This document shows, piece by piece, positions 1 through 7,691 of a stretch of 19,605 bases of DNA. Position 1 is the stretch's first letter. The number at the start of each line of letters is the position of its first letter. The stretch covers positions 1 through 19,605 of the forward strand of contig JAGLZV010000057.1 in NCBI GenBank assembly GCA_023131215.1, given 5' to 3'. Position numbers and translations under genes: made by a program. This DNA is from Candidatus Methanophagales archaeon (GTDB lineage: Archaea > Halobacteriota > Syntropharchaeia > Alkanophagales > Methanospirareceae). The notes under the pieces are model-generated. The model saw only the letters and a list, made by a program, of their open reading frames with translations, did no database searches and was not told the origin of the DNA.

Positions 1-610
1 TCGCTTCGCCTGCGCCAAACAAAATCCCGAATCTTCTCACTATCTCCTCGTTTATGTCCATATACGCCTCTTTTACCGTCTCTCCTCCCGTCTTCCACGC
101 ATCATTATCGAAAAGGAAAAGATTGTCAACCTCCTTCATGAAAGTCATCAGGCTTCTCGCAGCATTTAAAGAATATAAACTCCCTTCTCCCTTCGCCGGT
201 AATATCCCAAGCCCATAAACTGGCTCTTCGTATAACTTCTTCAGTCTCCTTGCCAATACTGGCGCACCTCCAGAACCTGTTCCACCACCTAAACCAGCTA
301 TTAGCAGAAAAGCATCAACCTGATGCGACCCCCGCTTATCTATTGCACTTTGTATGGTGTAAATTTCATCAGTGGCGACCTTCGCTCCTAATTCATTATC
401 TGCTCCTATCCCATGCCCTTTCGTTAATGTCTCTCCTATTAGCAACCTGTCTTCCATTGGTATATTCTTTATCCCCATCAAATCTGATTTCGCTGTATTA
501 ATAGCCAATGCACGAATCACGAAATTCTGTCCCGTTCGCTTTGCAAACTCTAAAAATGTGTCCGCTATTCTTCCACCTGCCTGTCCGTAACCTATCACGA
601 ATACCCTCAT
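1..610 (-). CDS. cetZ: CetZ-type tubulin/FtsZ-family cytoskeletal GTPase (partial, C-terminus outside window)
   Basis: The minus-strand frame from ATG at 610 stays open for 203 residues and runs off the window's left edge, so about the N-terminal half is present. It opens with the nucleotide-binding glycine loop (MRVFVIGYGQAGGR, residues 1-14). It then has an AINTAKSDL segment (37-45), the CetZ-like stretch KGHGIGADNELG (64-75) and the tubulin signature GGGTGSG at 108-114. The order and wording of these motifs match archaeal CetZ, not FtsZ. Known CetZ proteins are GTP-dependent cytoskeletal polymers that control cell shape and motility in haloarchaea; that role is inferred here. A run of six G ends 4 nt before the ATG and can serve as ribosome binding site, and a TATA-like element lies at 663-673. 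It is the last gene seen of the minus-strand set with the PRC-barrel protein, but it appears to have its own promoter. Confidence 0.9.
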   Translation of the reverse strand, partial: MRVFVIGYGQAGGRIADTFLEFAKRTGQNFVIRALAINTAKSDLMGIKNIPMEDRLLIGETLTKGHGIGADNELGAKVATDEIYTIQSAIDKRGSHQVDAFLLIAGLGGGTGSGGAPVLARRLKKLYEEPVYGLGILPAKGEGSLYSLNAARSLMTFMKEVDNLFLFDNDAWKTGGETVKEAYMDINEEIVRRFGILFGAGEA

Positions 611-706
611 TTTATCCCCCCTTTTTCATTTTTCTCCACTTACTATTGCCAACATCCCTCATCCTATATAAACTATTCTATTAATCTAATCGTTGAGAAA
701 TATATT
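611..706 (-). promoter_or_regulatory. Probable promoter and leader of cetZ
   Basis: Read on the minus strand, the spacer between the PRC-barrel stop and the cetZ start holds a TATA-like element (agtttatatagg, about 663-673). It is followed by roughly 30 bases to the expected transcription start and a purine-rich aaaaaggggggataaa just before the ATG. The spacing fits an archaeal TBP/TFB promoter, so cetZ could be expressed independently of the upstream pair. Confidence 0.45.
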
Positions 707-1402
707 TTATTTATAGCTTGAATATTTTAAAACAATGTTCTTACTATACATATTTAAACGCACGCCGTGCATGGGTATCCTGCTTTTTTTTACTCCCGCA
801 CCTTTTTGGTGATTTATTAACAATCCCTCCACACTTCCTGTTTCGATATCAAAAATAATATCCCTCACACTCCCTATACAATCCCCCTCCGCTGTTATAA
901 CCTTTCTATCCAAAATAGATTTACCAAACATCTTCATCGCTTTTTTTTCATTCTTGGCTATCAAGTCTCTAATAAAGAGTTCCCCCCTTCTTATCTCTTT
1001 TATATCCCGCCCCAACAATTCACTAATCGCTTTTACATCCACTACATCCCCCATCTCGAGTCCAAGCCGGTATAAAATTGTATGCACCAAGCATTGAGCG
1101 AATGCAAAAGGATAGCTAACCGCAAATTCACCATGCATTCTTATCATATCGCTGTCCTCTGCATCAAATAGATAATCATTCACTGCTTCTTTTACTTCCC
1201 TTGTAATCAACTCTTTTACTTTCCCTTCATCGGTAGATATAGACCTCTTCTCTACCCCCTTTCCCTCACAAATTTGGATAGCATAAAGGACAAAATGTTT
1301 TATCGCATCCTCTTCAATGTCCTCAAAAATAAAATTCCATGGGAATAGCCTGGATCTTAAGTAAGCAATTACTTTTTCCTTTTCCTCTTTCTCCTTTCTC
1401 AT
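707..1402 (-). CDS. PRC-barrel domain protein with long helical N-terminal region
   Basis: 231 residues. The C-terminal ~65 residues (167-231) read as a PRC-barrel. They begin with a strand KVITAEGDCIGSVRDIIFD, then ETGSVEGLLI, then strands ending in NIVLKY. The first ~165 residues are charged and mostly helical by eye and are not recognised. They contain a short hydrophobic stretch (PFAFAQCLVHTILYRLGL, about 117-134) but no clear transmembrane helix or signal peptide. The gene starts 22 nt after the stop of the 296-residue neighbour, so the two are very likely co-transcribed; a purine-rich GAGGGAG abuts the ATG. In haloarchaea, PRC-barrel proteins (CdpB1/CdpB2) are part of the FtsZ1/FtsZ2/SepF division machinery. 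Those are small single-domain proteins, so this longer protein could be a related adaptor, but that link rests on gene position and domain type only. Confidence 0.75.
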   Translation of the reverse strand: MRKEKEEKEKVIAYLRSRLFPWNFIFEDIEEDAIKHFVLYAIQICEGKGVEKRSISTDEGKVKELITREVKEAVNDYLFDAEDSDMIRMHGEFAVSYPFAFAQCLVHTILYRLGLEMGDVVDVKAISELLGRDIKEIRRGELFIRDLIAKNEKKAMKMFGKSILDRKVITAEGDCIGSVRDIIFDIETGSVEGLLINHQKGAGVKKSRIPMHGVRLNMYSKNIVLKYSSYK

Positions 1403-1424
1403 CTCCCTCTCTCTCTTCTTTATT

Positions 1425-2315
1425 TCACCCCTTTAAAAACTTTAGTATCCTATGAATATTCAAACTTGAATTTGAAATACCTTTTCTTTCCCCTTCCCCT
1501 TTACTCATTTCGGCATTACAAGTTCTCCATACCCATTCGCCAAAGTCTGTCGCTTCATATTCACCATCATATTCCTTCGCCAAGTTATACTCCCACTCCT
1601 CACCCACCAAATACGCTACACCATTAACAAGCTCTTTGTCGTAGATATCGCTCACAAGCTCTTTATATTCCTTATCTTTATGGTGAGAAATATCTTTTAT
1701 TTCCTTTATTCTCAGTTTCCTTCCTTCTTTGATTAACGCCTCTAATGCAATAAATGCGTATTCATTCTGCTTGAGTAGCATACAGCTCTTATCTATATTG
1801 TTCTCCATGCCGAGCATCTTCTTCGCTGTCTCCTGTATTATCATCATTACATATCCCAGGGCTTTCAAAGATGAATTCTCATCTTTTGAATGAACTTCTA
1901 TTCCCTCCTTAGAAAACGTGGCCTCCTTGAATTGAATACTTGGCTGTGGCTTGCCAAAAAAGATATCGGTAAGAGCGGAGAAATAATCTTCAGAAAGAGA
2001 CTCGTGCTCACTATCGTATGGAAAGAAATTATCCTCAAAGAGGTCAAGATTTGGAGCTAAATCCGCTGTTAGCTCTAATATTTCCTTTTTAACTTCATCT
2101 AACCTAAAAAATGCAGTGCTTCTATCTTCCTTCTCTTTTCTTAGCCTTTTCGCTTCTACATCCAATTTCTCCCTTAGCTTTCCCCCTATCCCCTTTTCCA
2201 ATAGCTCTTCTATCTCTTCTAACTTATTCTCCCCTGTTTTATCGGCTGTTATCCCCTTCAATCGCCAATACTCGGCAACTAATGCATTCGCTTTTTCATT
2301 GAATTTCTCTACCAT
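1425..2315 (-). CDS. Unrecognised 296-residue protein beside division genes
   Basis: An open frame of 296 codons with normal composition; I do not recognise the family. Residues 1-85 are highly charged and likely form long helices or a coiled coil (KLEEIEELLEKG, LREKLDVEAKRLRKEKEDR). A middle acidic/aromatic section (about 86-150) follows. Residues about 185-265 alternate short helices and strands in a way that could be a winged-helix fold (YAFIALEALIKEGRKLRIKE to GEEWEYNLAKEYDG); that reading is speculative. Near the C-terminus is a Gly/Glu/Lys-rich SKGEGERKG. It is first in a minus-strand pair with the PRC-barrel gene (22-nt gap) and divergent from ftsZ2, sharing a ~107-nt promoter region. 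The context suggests a role linked to cytoskeleton or division, or its control. Confidence 0.6.
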   Translation of the reverse strand: MVEKFNEKANALVAEYWRLKGITADKTGENKLEEIEELLEKGIGGKLREKLDVEAKRLRKEKEDRSTAFFRLDEVKKEILELTADLAPNLDLFEDNFFPYDSEHESLSEDYFSALTDIFFGKPQPSIQFKEATFSKEGIEVHSKDENSSLKALGYVMMIIQETAKKMLGMENNIDKSCMLLKQNEYAFIALEALIKEGRKLRIKEIKDISHHKDKEYKELVSDIYDKELVNGVAYLVGEEWEYNLAKEYDGEYEATDFGEWVWRTCNAEMSKGEGERKGISNSSLNIHRILKFLKG

Positions 2316-2422
2316 TTCTATTATTTATTCTTTTTCTTTCTAAAAAGTTTTTCCGAAACCTATTTATAGCACTACCGAAAACTTTATATAACCCTTTCTT
2401 CTTAAGGAGATAATTACGTAAA
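2316..2422. promoter_or_regulatory. Divergent promoter region between the minus-strand pair and ftsZ2
   Basis: About 107 A/T-rich bases separate the two opposing starts. On the minus strand a TATA-like element gctataaatagg lies at 2361-2372, placing a start near 2343 with a ~27-base leader. On the plus strand tttatata at 2383-2390 is followed by aaggaga at 2404-2410, a Shine-Dalgarno 12 nt before the ftsZ2 ATG. Shared control of the two transcripts is possible. Confidence 0.5.
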
Positions 2423-3559
2423 ATGTGGGAAAATAGGATAGAAAAAGAAAAGGTGGAAAAAATGGAGAAGATGTTAGGATACAATCCAGAGGGGATGGTT
2501 ATGGAGGAACAAGCAGAGGAGGAGGATTGGTTTGGAGTGCCGAGGATAGCAATAGTTGGTGTAGGTGGAGCAGGCAACAATTCCATGGATAGATTGGAGC
2601 GTTTAGGAGGACTGAATGGTGTGGATAGAATAGCTATAAACACAGACAAGTTGCACCTGGACTCGATAAGCTGCGAAAAGAAGAGGTTGATAGGAAAATC
2701 GCTTACCCGGGGATTAGGAGCCGGGGGCTCTCCAGGGGTGGGGAGAAAAGCAGCGGAATTGGACAGGGAGGAACTACGGGGATTATTGGACGGAAAAAAC
2801 TTTGTGTTCCTCACTGCGGGAATGGGCGGTGGAACGGGCACGGGGGCTTCGCCAATTGTTGCGGAAGTAGCGAAAGAAGCGGGTGCAATTGTAGTTGCTA
2901 TGGTCTCTTTCCCATTCGAAGCGGAGAGGATAAGGAGAAAAAGAGCAGCAGAGGGTATAGAGGAATTGAGAAACGCCTCAGATACAGTTATCGTGCTGGA
3001 GAACGACAAATTGCTAAAATATGCAGGGAATCTTCCGGTGAATGACGCTTTTAAAACAATGGATATGTTGATTGCAGGTACAATACAAGGAATAGCGGAG
3101 ACGATAACACAACCTTCTTTGGTGAATCTCGACTTCGCAGACCTCAAGTCAGTGATGGCAGAAGGGGGTGTTGCGGTGATGCTCGTAGGCGAGACGACGA
3201 AAGCGGAGAATAAGCCCGAAGCGGTTGTATCTGATGCACTTAGTCAGCCGCTTTTGGAAGCGGACTATCGAGGGGCAAAGGGTGCTCTTATTCATATCAC
3301 CGGTGGGTCTGATCTTACGATGAAGGAGACAAATGACATCGTGGAGTTGCTTACATACGACTTAAATCGCGATGCAAACGTGATATGGGGAGCGAGGATA
3401 AATGATAGTTACGATGGGAAAGCGAGGGTAACGGCGATAATGACCGGTGTAGAGCCAAAATGGATATTCGGCGGGCTATACGAAGAGAGAGAAGAGAATA
3501 TTGGTCTAAAGGACGTAGATGGAGGGGGAATCGGCAATATTATACCGATCATCCGGTGA
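2423..3559 (+). CDS. ftsZ2: Cell division protein FtsZ, archaeal FtsZ2 group
   Basis: 378 residues, normal length for FtsZ. FtsZ is a GTPase that polymerises into the division ring. Seen here: a ~40-residue acidic N-terminal extension; the nucleotide-binding start RIAIVGVGGAGNN (about 41-53); AINTDK; GKSLTRGLGAGG; the tubulin signature GGGTGTG near 133-139; and the catalytic T7-loop motif NLDFAD at 235-240. Wording typical of FtsZ2 rather than FtsZ1 includes AINTDKLHL, AGMGGGTGTGASP, ETITQPSL and YRGAKGALIHITGG. The C-terminal tail is short, without an obvious long linker, and ends in IGNIIPIIR. FtsZ2 of haloarchaea is needed for constriction, with SepF and PRC-barrel proteins as partners. 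The neighbours fit this: divergent genes encode a PRC-barrel protein and a CetZ. No FtsZ1 or SepF lies in the window. Confidence 0.95.
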   Translation: MWENRIEKEKVEKMEKMLGYNPEGMVMEEQAEEEDWFGVPRIAIVGVGGAGNNSMDRLERLGGLNGVDRIAINTDKLHLDSISCEKKRLIGKSLTRGLGAGGSPGVGRKAAELDREELRGLLDGKNFVFLTAGMGGGTGTGASPIVAEVAKEAGAIVVAMVSFPFEAERIRRKRAAEGIEELRNASDTVIVLENDKLLKYAGNLPVNDAFKTMDMLIAGTIQGIAETITQPSLVNLDFADLKSVMAEGGVAVMLVGETTKAENKPEAVVSDALSQPLLEADYRGAKGALIHITGGSDLTMKETNDIVELLTYDLNRDANVIWGARINDSYDGKARVTAIMTGVEPKWIFGGLYEEREENIGLKDVDGGGIGNIIPIIR

Positions 3560-3565
3560 TAACAG

Positions 3566-3578
3566 AAAAATATATATT
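3566..3578 (+). promoter_or_regulatory. TATA element of the RNase P RNA gene
   Basis: An A/T run (aaaaatatatattg) is centred at about 3573. That is 26 bases before position 3600, where the first P1 helix strand of the RNase P RNA begins. This is the canonical archaeal TATA-to-start distance and supports the 5' end chosen for the RNA. Confidence 0.55.
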
Positions 3579-3599
3579 GTAGTAGCAACCTATATTATA

Positions 3600-3921
3600 A
3601 GGGAGAGAGGAAGGGCAGCTGCCGGACAACCCTTTTAAAAAAAAGCGTTGACGGAAAATATGTACTGGTCAACCTTTTGTCGAAGGGCTGGCTGAGGAAA
3701 GTCCCCCCACCGCAAAAACACGAATGCCGAGAGGGCATAAGGCGAGAGTCTTGGCTCTGGTATAGAAACGATACCGTGCCACATTAAAGCGATGATTCCG
3801 TAGGGATGAGGTCGTGTGGTTACGGATGGAACGACCAACCTCGTGGGTGCAAGCCTCGATTAGAGAAGGCGCAAAGATAAATGCTGCCGAAACAGAATGG
3901 GGCTTACTCTCCTCACTCCCT
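3600..3921 (+). ncRNA. rnpB: RNase P RNA (archaeal)
   Basis: The catalytic RNA of RNase P, which removes 5' leaders from pre-tRNA. Conserved region I (gaggaaagtcc) is at 3694-3704 and region V (acagaatggggcttac) at 3892-3907. They form the P4 pairing, aag with ctt and cccc with gggg, with a U bulge between. P2 is visible as ggcagc 3614-3619 with gctgcc 3883-3888. P1 is agggag 3600-3605 with ctccct 3916-3921. Region IV-like gcaaagataaatgctgcc lies at 3871-3888 and a gaaacgatacc segment at about 3766-3776. The P3 region is long: an inner hairpin pairs gttgac 3647-3652 with gtcaac 3668-3673, on a stem ccctt 3630-3634 with aaggg 3683-3687. The 3' end overlaps the 3' end of the convergent ATPase gene by about 9 bases. 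Confidence 0.93.
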
Positions 3922-6690
3922 GCTCAATCGCTTCGTCATGAACTTCTCGAACTCGATTATGAAGAATATCGGGAGCGAGACTAAAATCATAGGTATCCAC
4001 CACTCAGCAGGTAAGGGTGCGGTTCTAAACGGGTTAACGCCGATAAATGGAGGAGCATAGATTATTGTGAGCTGCAGCCCGAGCGTTACTGCAACACCGA
4101 TAAGCACCCATTTATTTGAGAATGGGCTGAACCTAAATGCAGACTCGGTTATTGACCTTGCGGTGAAGATATAGCAGATGTGGACCAGCATAACAGTGGT
4201 AAACGCCGCGGTTCGCGCTTGTTTCAGTAGTAACTCGGGGTTCTCTACGGAACCGGAAATGGCAGGCTCCCCGAAGTAGTAAAACATCATGAATCCTGAA
4301 ACTGCCATTACCACAGACACCAATCCAACTTTCTTGAAGAAGGGGCTATCAGTTATCCGCTCTTTAGGGTTGCGAGGCGGTCTATCGAGTAACCCTTTTT
4401 CCTTCGGCTCCCTGATGAGCGTCAGTGCGAGGGCAACAGCATCAAGCAAATTTATATATAGGATTTGCACCGGCTCGATAGGAAGGAAACCCCCTCTGTG
4501 TGGATTGAAAAGGAATATAAATGGCGCCAGCAGTATCGCTCCCAATATCAGCATGGTTTGTCCACCATTCGTGGGAAGCGTGTAAAGAATGACTTTCCGG
4601 ATGTTATCGAAGACATGTCTGCCCTCCTCTACCGCGGACACGATGCTGGCGAAGTTATCATCCGTTAGAATCATATCCGCGGCTTCTTTACTCACTTCGG
4701 TTCCGGTTATTCCCATTGCAATTCCTATGTCCGCAGCCTTTAGCGCTGGCGCATCGTTCACACCATCGCCAGTAGCGGCGATAATATGCCCCCTTCTCCG
4801 CAACTGCTTGATTATTCTGAACTTATGTTCCGGGGTACCCCTGGCATACACCGAAACGGTATCCACAACTTCATACAGTTGCTCATCGCTCATTCTTGAC
4901 AGCTCTTCTCCGGTCAACATCCTATCCTCACCCTCACCAATTCCTAACCGATATGCGATAGCTTTTGCAGTCTGTGCATGGTCGCCGGTAATCATCACTA
5001 CTTTGATTCCAGCACGCTTGCATTTCTGGACTGCCTCTATCGCTTCTTCTCTGGGCGGGTCTATCATCCCCTGGAGTCCGAGAAAAGTTAGGCCTTCCAA
5101 ATCTTCAGAATTGAGCGCTTTTTCCTCCCTCGGCACGAGTTTATATGCCATACCCAGGACCCTTAAGGCTTCTCCTGCCATCTCATCCGCCTCTGCCAAT
5201 ATCTCTTTCCTGCGCAAAGGCTCGATGCTTCCATTGACCAACTGATTTGGGCACATCCTCAGAATCCTCTCAGGCGAGCCTTTCACATAGATTACATTTT
5301 CATTTTCATTTGCACCTTCGTGCAGAGTTGCCATATACTGCTGCTCAGCCACAAAAGGTATCTCATCGAGTCTGGGAAGGTGCTCGGTAATACCAGCTTT
5401 GCTTGCCGAGACCACCAGAGCGCCTTCCGTGGGGTCTCCTACAATGCTGTACCCTCCCTCGTCCTTATTCTCAGCGAGAGAAGCGTTGTTGCACAGGTAA
5501 CCTGCTTTCAAGGTTTCAATCAGCTCTTCACTCTCTTTTTCTGGGGTAATTGCTCTGTTATCGAGAATGAATTCCCCCGAAGGCTCATATCCAACACCAC
5601 TCACACTGTATTCCTTTCCTCCGCAGTATATTCGCGACACAGTCATTTGATTTTTGGTAAGTGTGCCAGTTTTATCGGTGCATATAACCGTGGTGCAGCC
5701 AAGAGTTTCTGCCGCCGGCAGTCTCTTTATAAGTGCATTTTTACGCACCATTGTTGTTACGCCGAAGGCTAAGGTTATGGTTAATATAGCAGGCAGACCC
5801 TCGGGTATTGCCGCAACCACTAAAGACACCGATGCAAGGAACGAATACTCGAGCGGAAAGCCAAATAATACCGCCAGTATAAAATTAAGAGATGCAATTG
5901 CGAGGATGGCAATGACCAGAAATCTGGTGAAGTCCGCCATCTTCCTCATTAGTGGAGTGGTGATTTTCCGTGTCGCTTTCATAAGTTCTGCGATTTTGCC
6001 TATCTCTGCATGCTCACCAGTCCCCACTACAGCACCCTGTCCAGAGCCACGTGTGATGAAGGTGCCGCTGAAAGCCATGCAGCACTGATCAGCGGGTGAT
6101 AGGTCAGGCTTTGAGATGGGTTCAACGTTCTTTCTCACAGGGACCGATTCTCCGGTGAGTGCTGCTTCATCTGCACTCACATTTTTCGCGTAGAACAGGC
6201 GCAAATCCGCTGGCACTCTGTCTCCTTCTCCCAATAGAACCACGTCGCCGGGAACCAATTCACGTGCAGGTATAACCTGCTTCTCACCATCCCTGAGCAC
6301 AGTGCACTCCGGCGTCATCATTTTTTCGAGCGCCTCTACCGAAGCTTCTGCTTTTCCCTCCTGAATGAAACCTATTATCGTATTGGCTAAGACCACCGCC
6401 AGAATAACTGCGGTATCCATCCACAAATCCAGAATGGCGGTAACGAAGGCGGCAGCGAGCAGGACATATACCAAAGAGCTGTGAAACTGTAGCAGAAAGC
6501 GGGTGAGAGGTCCTCGCTTCTTGAACTTCAGCTCGTTATAGCCATATACCTCAAGCCTTGCTTTTGACTCGCTGGAGCTGAGTCCAGCACTGCCTGATTC
6601 TAATGCTTCAAAAACATGTTCCACAGGCAGTTGATACCAATTTTTCTCTTTCTGCATTTGCAGTGCCGACCTGCGTTTTTCAATTTGCAT
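3913..6690 (-). CDS. P-type cation-transporting ATPase (P2-like, HAD-IC family)
   Basis: 925 residues, full length. An integral membrane pump with a phosphorylated Asp intermediate. Domains in order: cation-ATPase N-terminal domain (about 18-85); actuator domain with LTGES at 178-182; M4 ion-site motif PEGLP at 296-300; phosphorylation site DKTGT with D339; nucleotide-binding KGSPE at 470-474; TGD at 568-570; hinge GDGVND at 641-646; then six C-terminal membrane helices. This is the P2 (Ca2+/Na+,K+/H+) architecture. The ion site differs from SERCA: M5 reads LPTNGGQ (705-711), with Gln where SERCA M5 has Glu, and M6 reads INLLDAVALAL (746-756). The transported ion therefore cannot be named. 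The ATG lies 3 nt after the rnz stop, so translation is probably coupled; no strong Shine-Dalgarno is seen. A second Met at residue 12 is an alternative start. Confidence 0.93.
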   Translation of the reverse strand: MQIEKRRSALQMQKEKNWYQLPVEHVFEALESGSAGLSSSESKARLEVYGYNELKFKKRGPLTRFLLQFHSSLVYVLLAAAFVTAILDLWMDTAVILAVVLANTIIGFIQEGKAEASVEALEKMMTPECTVLRDGEKQVIPARELVPGDVVLLGEGDRVPADLRLFYAKNVSADEAALTGESVPVRKNVEPISKPDLSPADQCCMAFSGTFITRGSGQGAVVGTGEHAEIGKIAELMKATRKITTPLMRKMADFTRFLVIAILAIASLNFILAVLFGFPLEYSFLASVSLVVAAIPEGLPAILTITLAFGVTTMVRKNALIKRLPAAETLGCTTVICTDKTGTLTKNQMTVSRIYCGGKEYSVSGVGYEPSGEFILDNRAITPEKESEELIETLKAGYLCNNASLAENKDEGGYSIVGDPTEGALVVSASKAGITEHLPRLDEIPFVAEQQYMATLHEGANENENVIYVKGSPERILRMCPNQLVNGSIEPLRRKEILAEADEMAGEALRVLGMAYKLVPREEKALNSEDLEGLTFLGLQGMIDPPREEAIEAVQKCKRAGIKVVMITGDHAQTAKAIAYRLGIGEGEDRMLTGEELSRMSDEQLYEVVDTVSVYARGTPEHKFRIIKQLRRRGHIIAATGDGVNDAPALKAADIGIAMGITGTEVSKEAADMILTDDNFASIVSAVEEGRHVFDNIRKVILYTLPTNGGQTMLILGAILLAPFIFLFNPHRGGFLPIEPVQILYINLLDAVALALTLIREPKEKGLLDRPPRNPKERITDSPFFKKVGLVSVVMAVSGFMMFYYFGEPAISGSVENPELLLKQARTAAFTTVMLVHICYIFTARSITESAFRFSPFSNKWVLIGVAVTLGLQLTIIYAPPFIGVNPFRTAPLPAEWWIPMILVSLPIFFIIEFEKFMTKRLSRE

Positions 6691-6693
6691 TGA

Positions 6694-7611
6694 TTACTCT
6701 CTATACCCGACTTCTATCGTCATTAACTCTCTCGCAACTTCGCTGTTCTCAAACACACCCCGTGCTTCGTTTTCCAGCTTGCTTGCACCGCCTAAGTCAG
6801 AATACCTCGCGCTGAGGTGCGTCAAGATAAGTTTTCTTACAGATGCTTTTTTCGCCACTTCCGCAGCTTCTAAAGCAGTTGAATGCATGTAATCAATCGC
6901 ATATTCTTTCGTTTCCTCTGACAAAGTGCCATCGTGTATCAATAAGTCAGCGTCCTTGCTCGCTTCTATCACGCTTTCGCAGGGTCTCGTATCACCGGTA
7001 TAAACAATTTTTCTACCCGGTCTCGGCGGTCCCAAGACCTGCTCAGGTCTTACCTCATTCCCGTTTACCGAAATAGAATGCCCTGATTGAAGTTTAGAAA
7101 ATAAAGGACCGGGTTTGATGCCAAGCTCTATCGCTCTTTCTCTATTAAATCTCCCGGGTCGCATATCTTCTTCTAACACATATCCTATGCTTACTACGTT
7201 ATGCACAGTTTTTATCGCTCTTATCTCATACTTCGGTCTTTTTACTATATCGCCAGGTCTTAGTTCTATCGCCTTTACCTCGAACTTCCTTCCTGCGTAA
7301 CCCAAAGAGAGAAGATGGTACAGGAACTTATCCACGTGCCTTGGACCGTATATCTCCAGCGGCTCTTTCCGACCCTGCAACGCCATCGTCTGTAACAGAC
7401 CTGGAATACCGAGCACATGATCGGCATGGAAATGTGTGATAAAAATAGAATTTACCGTCATTCCGGTTTTTGCCCTCATCATCTGTCGCTGCGTTCCTTC
7501 TCCACAATCAAATAGCATCAATTCCCCTTCTCTATTTACAGCTATTGCAGAGGGATTCCTGTTCGGCGTAGGTGTCGAGCCTCCTGTTCCTAAAAATGTT
7601 ATTCTCAGCAT
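6694..7611 (-). CDS. rnz: Ribonuclease Z (tRNase Z), metallo-beta-lactamase fold
   Basis: 305 residues from ATG 7611. The frame extends to a TTG at 7617, but the ATG has an aaagg Shine-Dalgarno 7 nt upstream and gives the usual N-terminus MLRITFLGTGGSTPTPNRNP. It cleaves the 3' trailer of pre-tRNA using two zinc ions. Zinc ligands and motifs seen: HFHADH at 60-65, a conserved His at 137 (VHN), TGDT at 205-208 with D207, HDGTL at 226-230, HST at 243-245, and LTHLS with H265. The exosite segment GPPRPGRK (195-202) is present. Length is standard for the short bacterial/archaeal form. It is followed after 3 nt by the P-type ATPase. Its ribosome binding site falls within one copy of a dispersed hairpin repeat (7617-7652). 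RNase P RNA lies beyond the ATPase, so both tRNA end-maturation activities are in this window. Confidence 0.95.
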   Translation of the reverse strand: MLRITFLGTGGSTPTPNRNPSAIAVNREGELMLFDCGEGTQRQMMRAKTGMTVNSIFITHFHADHVLGIPGLLQTMALQGRKEPLEIYGPRHVDKFLYHLLSLGYAGRKFEVKAIELRPGDIVKRPKYEIRAIKTVHNVVSIGYVLEEDMRPGRFNRERAIELGIKPGPLFSKLQSGHSISVNGNEVRPEQVLGPPRPGRKIVYTGDTRPCESVIEASKDADLLIHDGTLSEETKEYAIDYMHSTALEAAEVAKKASVRKLILTHLSARYSDLGGASKLENEARGVFENSEVARELMTIEVGYRE

Positions 7612-7616
7612 AAACA

Positions 7617-7652
7617 AACCTTTCTTTTAAAAAGAAAGCTTTACCAAAGAAA
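7617..7652 (+). repeat. Dispersed hairpin repeat, family 1, copy A
   Basis: A hairpin with arms ctttctttt / aaaagaaag (9 bp, one base between) is followed by a tail gctttaccaaagaaa. The same unit recurs at 10046-10084, 13690-13730 and, reversed, at 15470-15504. This copy lies in the rnz/dapB divergent spacer. Its minus strand supplies the aaagg that probably serves as the rnz ribosome binding site. Confidence 0.75.
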
Positions 7653-7691
7653 CTATTATTTTCTTTTAAAGAAATAACATTTGGATTAATC

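Noticed and set aside
2296..3147. Long minus-strand open frame opposite ftsZ2 (283 codons)
   Set aside because: Ser/Pro-rich antisense shadow of a clear FtsZ2 gene; no family resemblance.
3635..3838. 67-codon frame on the minus strand within the RNase P RNA
   Set aside because: The interval is explained by conserved RNA elements and pairings; the frame has no start context or family.
4589..5245. 218-codon plus-strand frame and others opposite the ATPase
   Set aside because: The minus-strand frame has all P-type ATPase motifs; these are antisense shadows with low-complexity Ser/Ala composition.
7612..7617. TTG start for rnz two codons upstream of the ATG
   Set aside because: The ATG at 7611 has better Shine-Dalgarno spacing and matches the family N-terminus.
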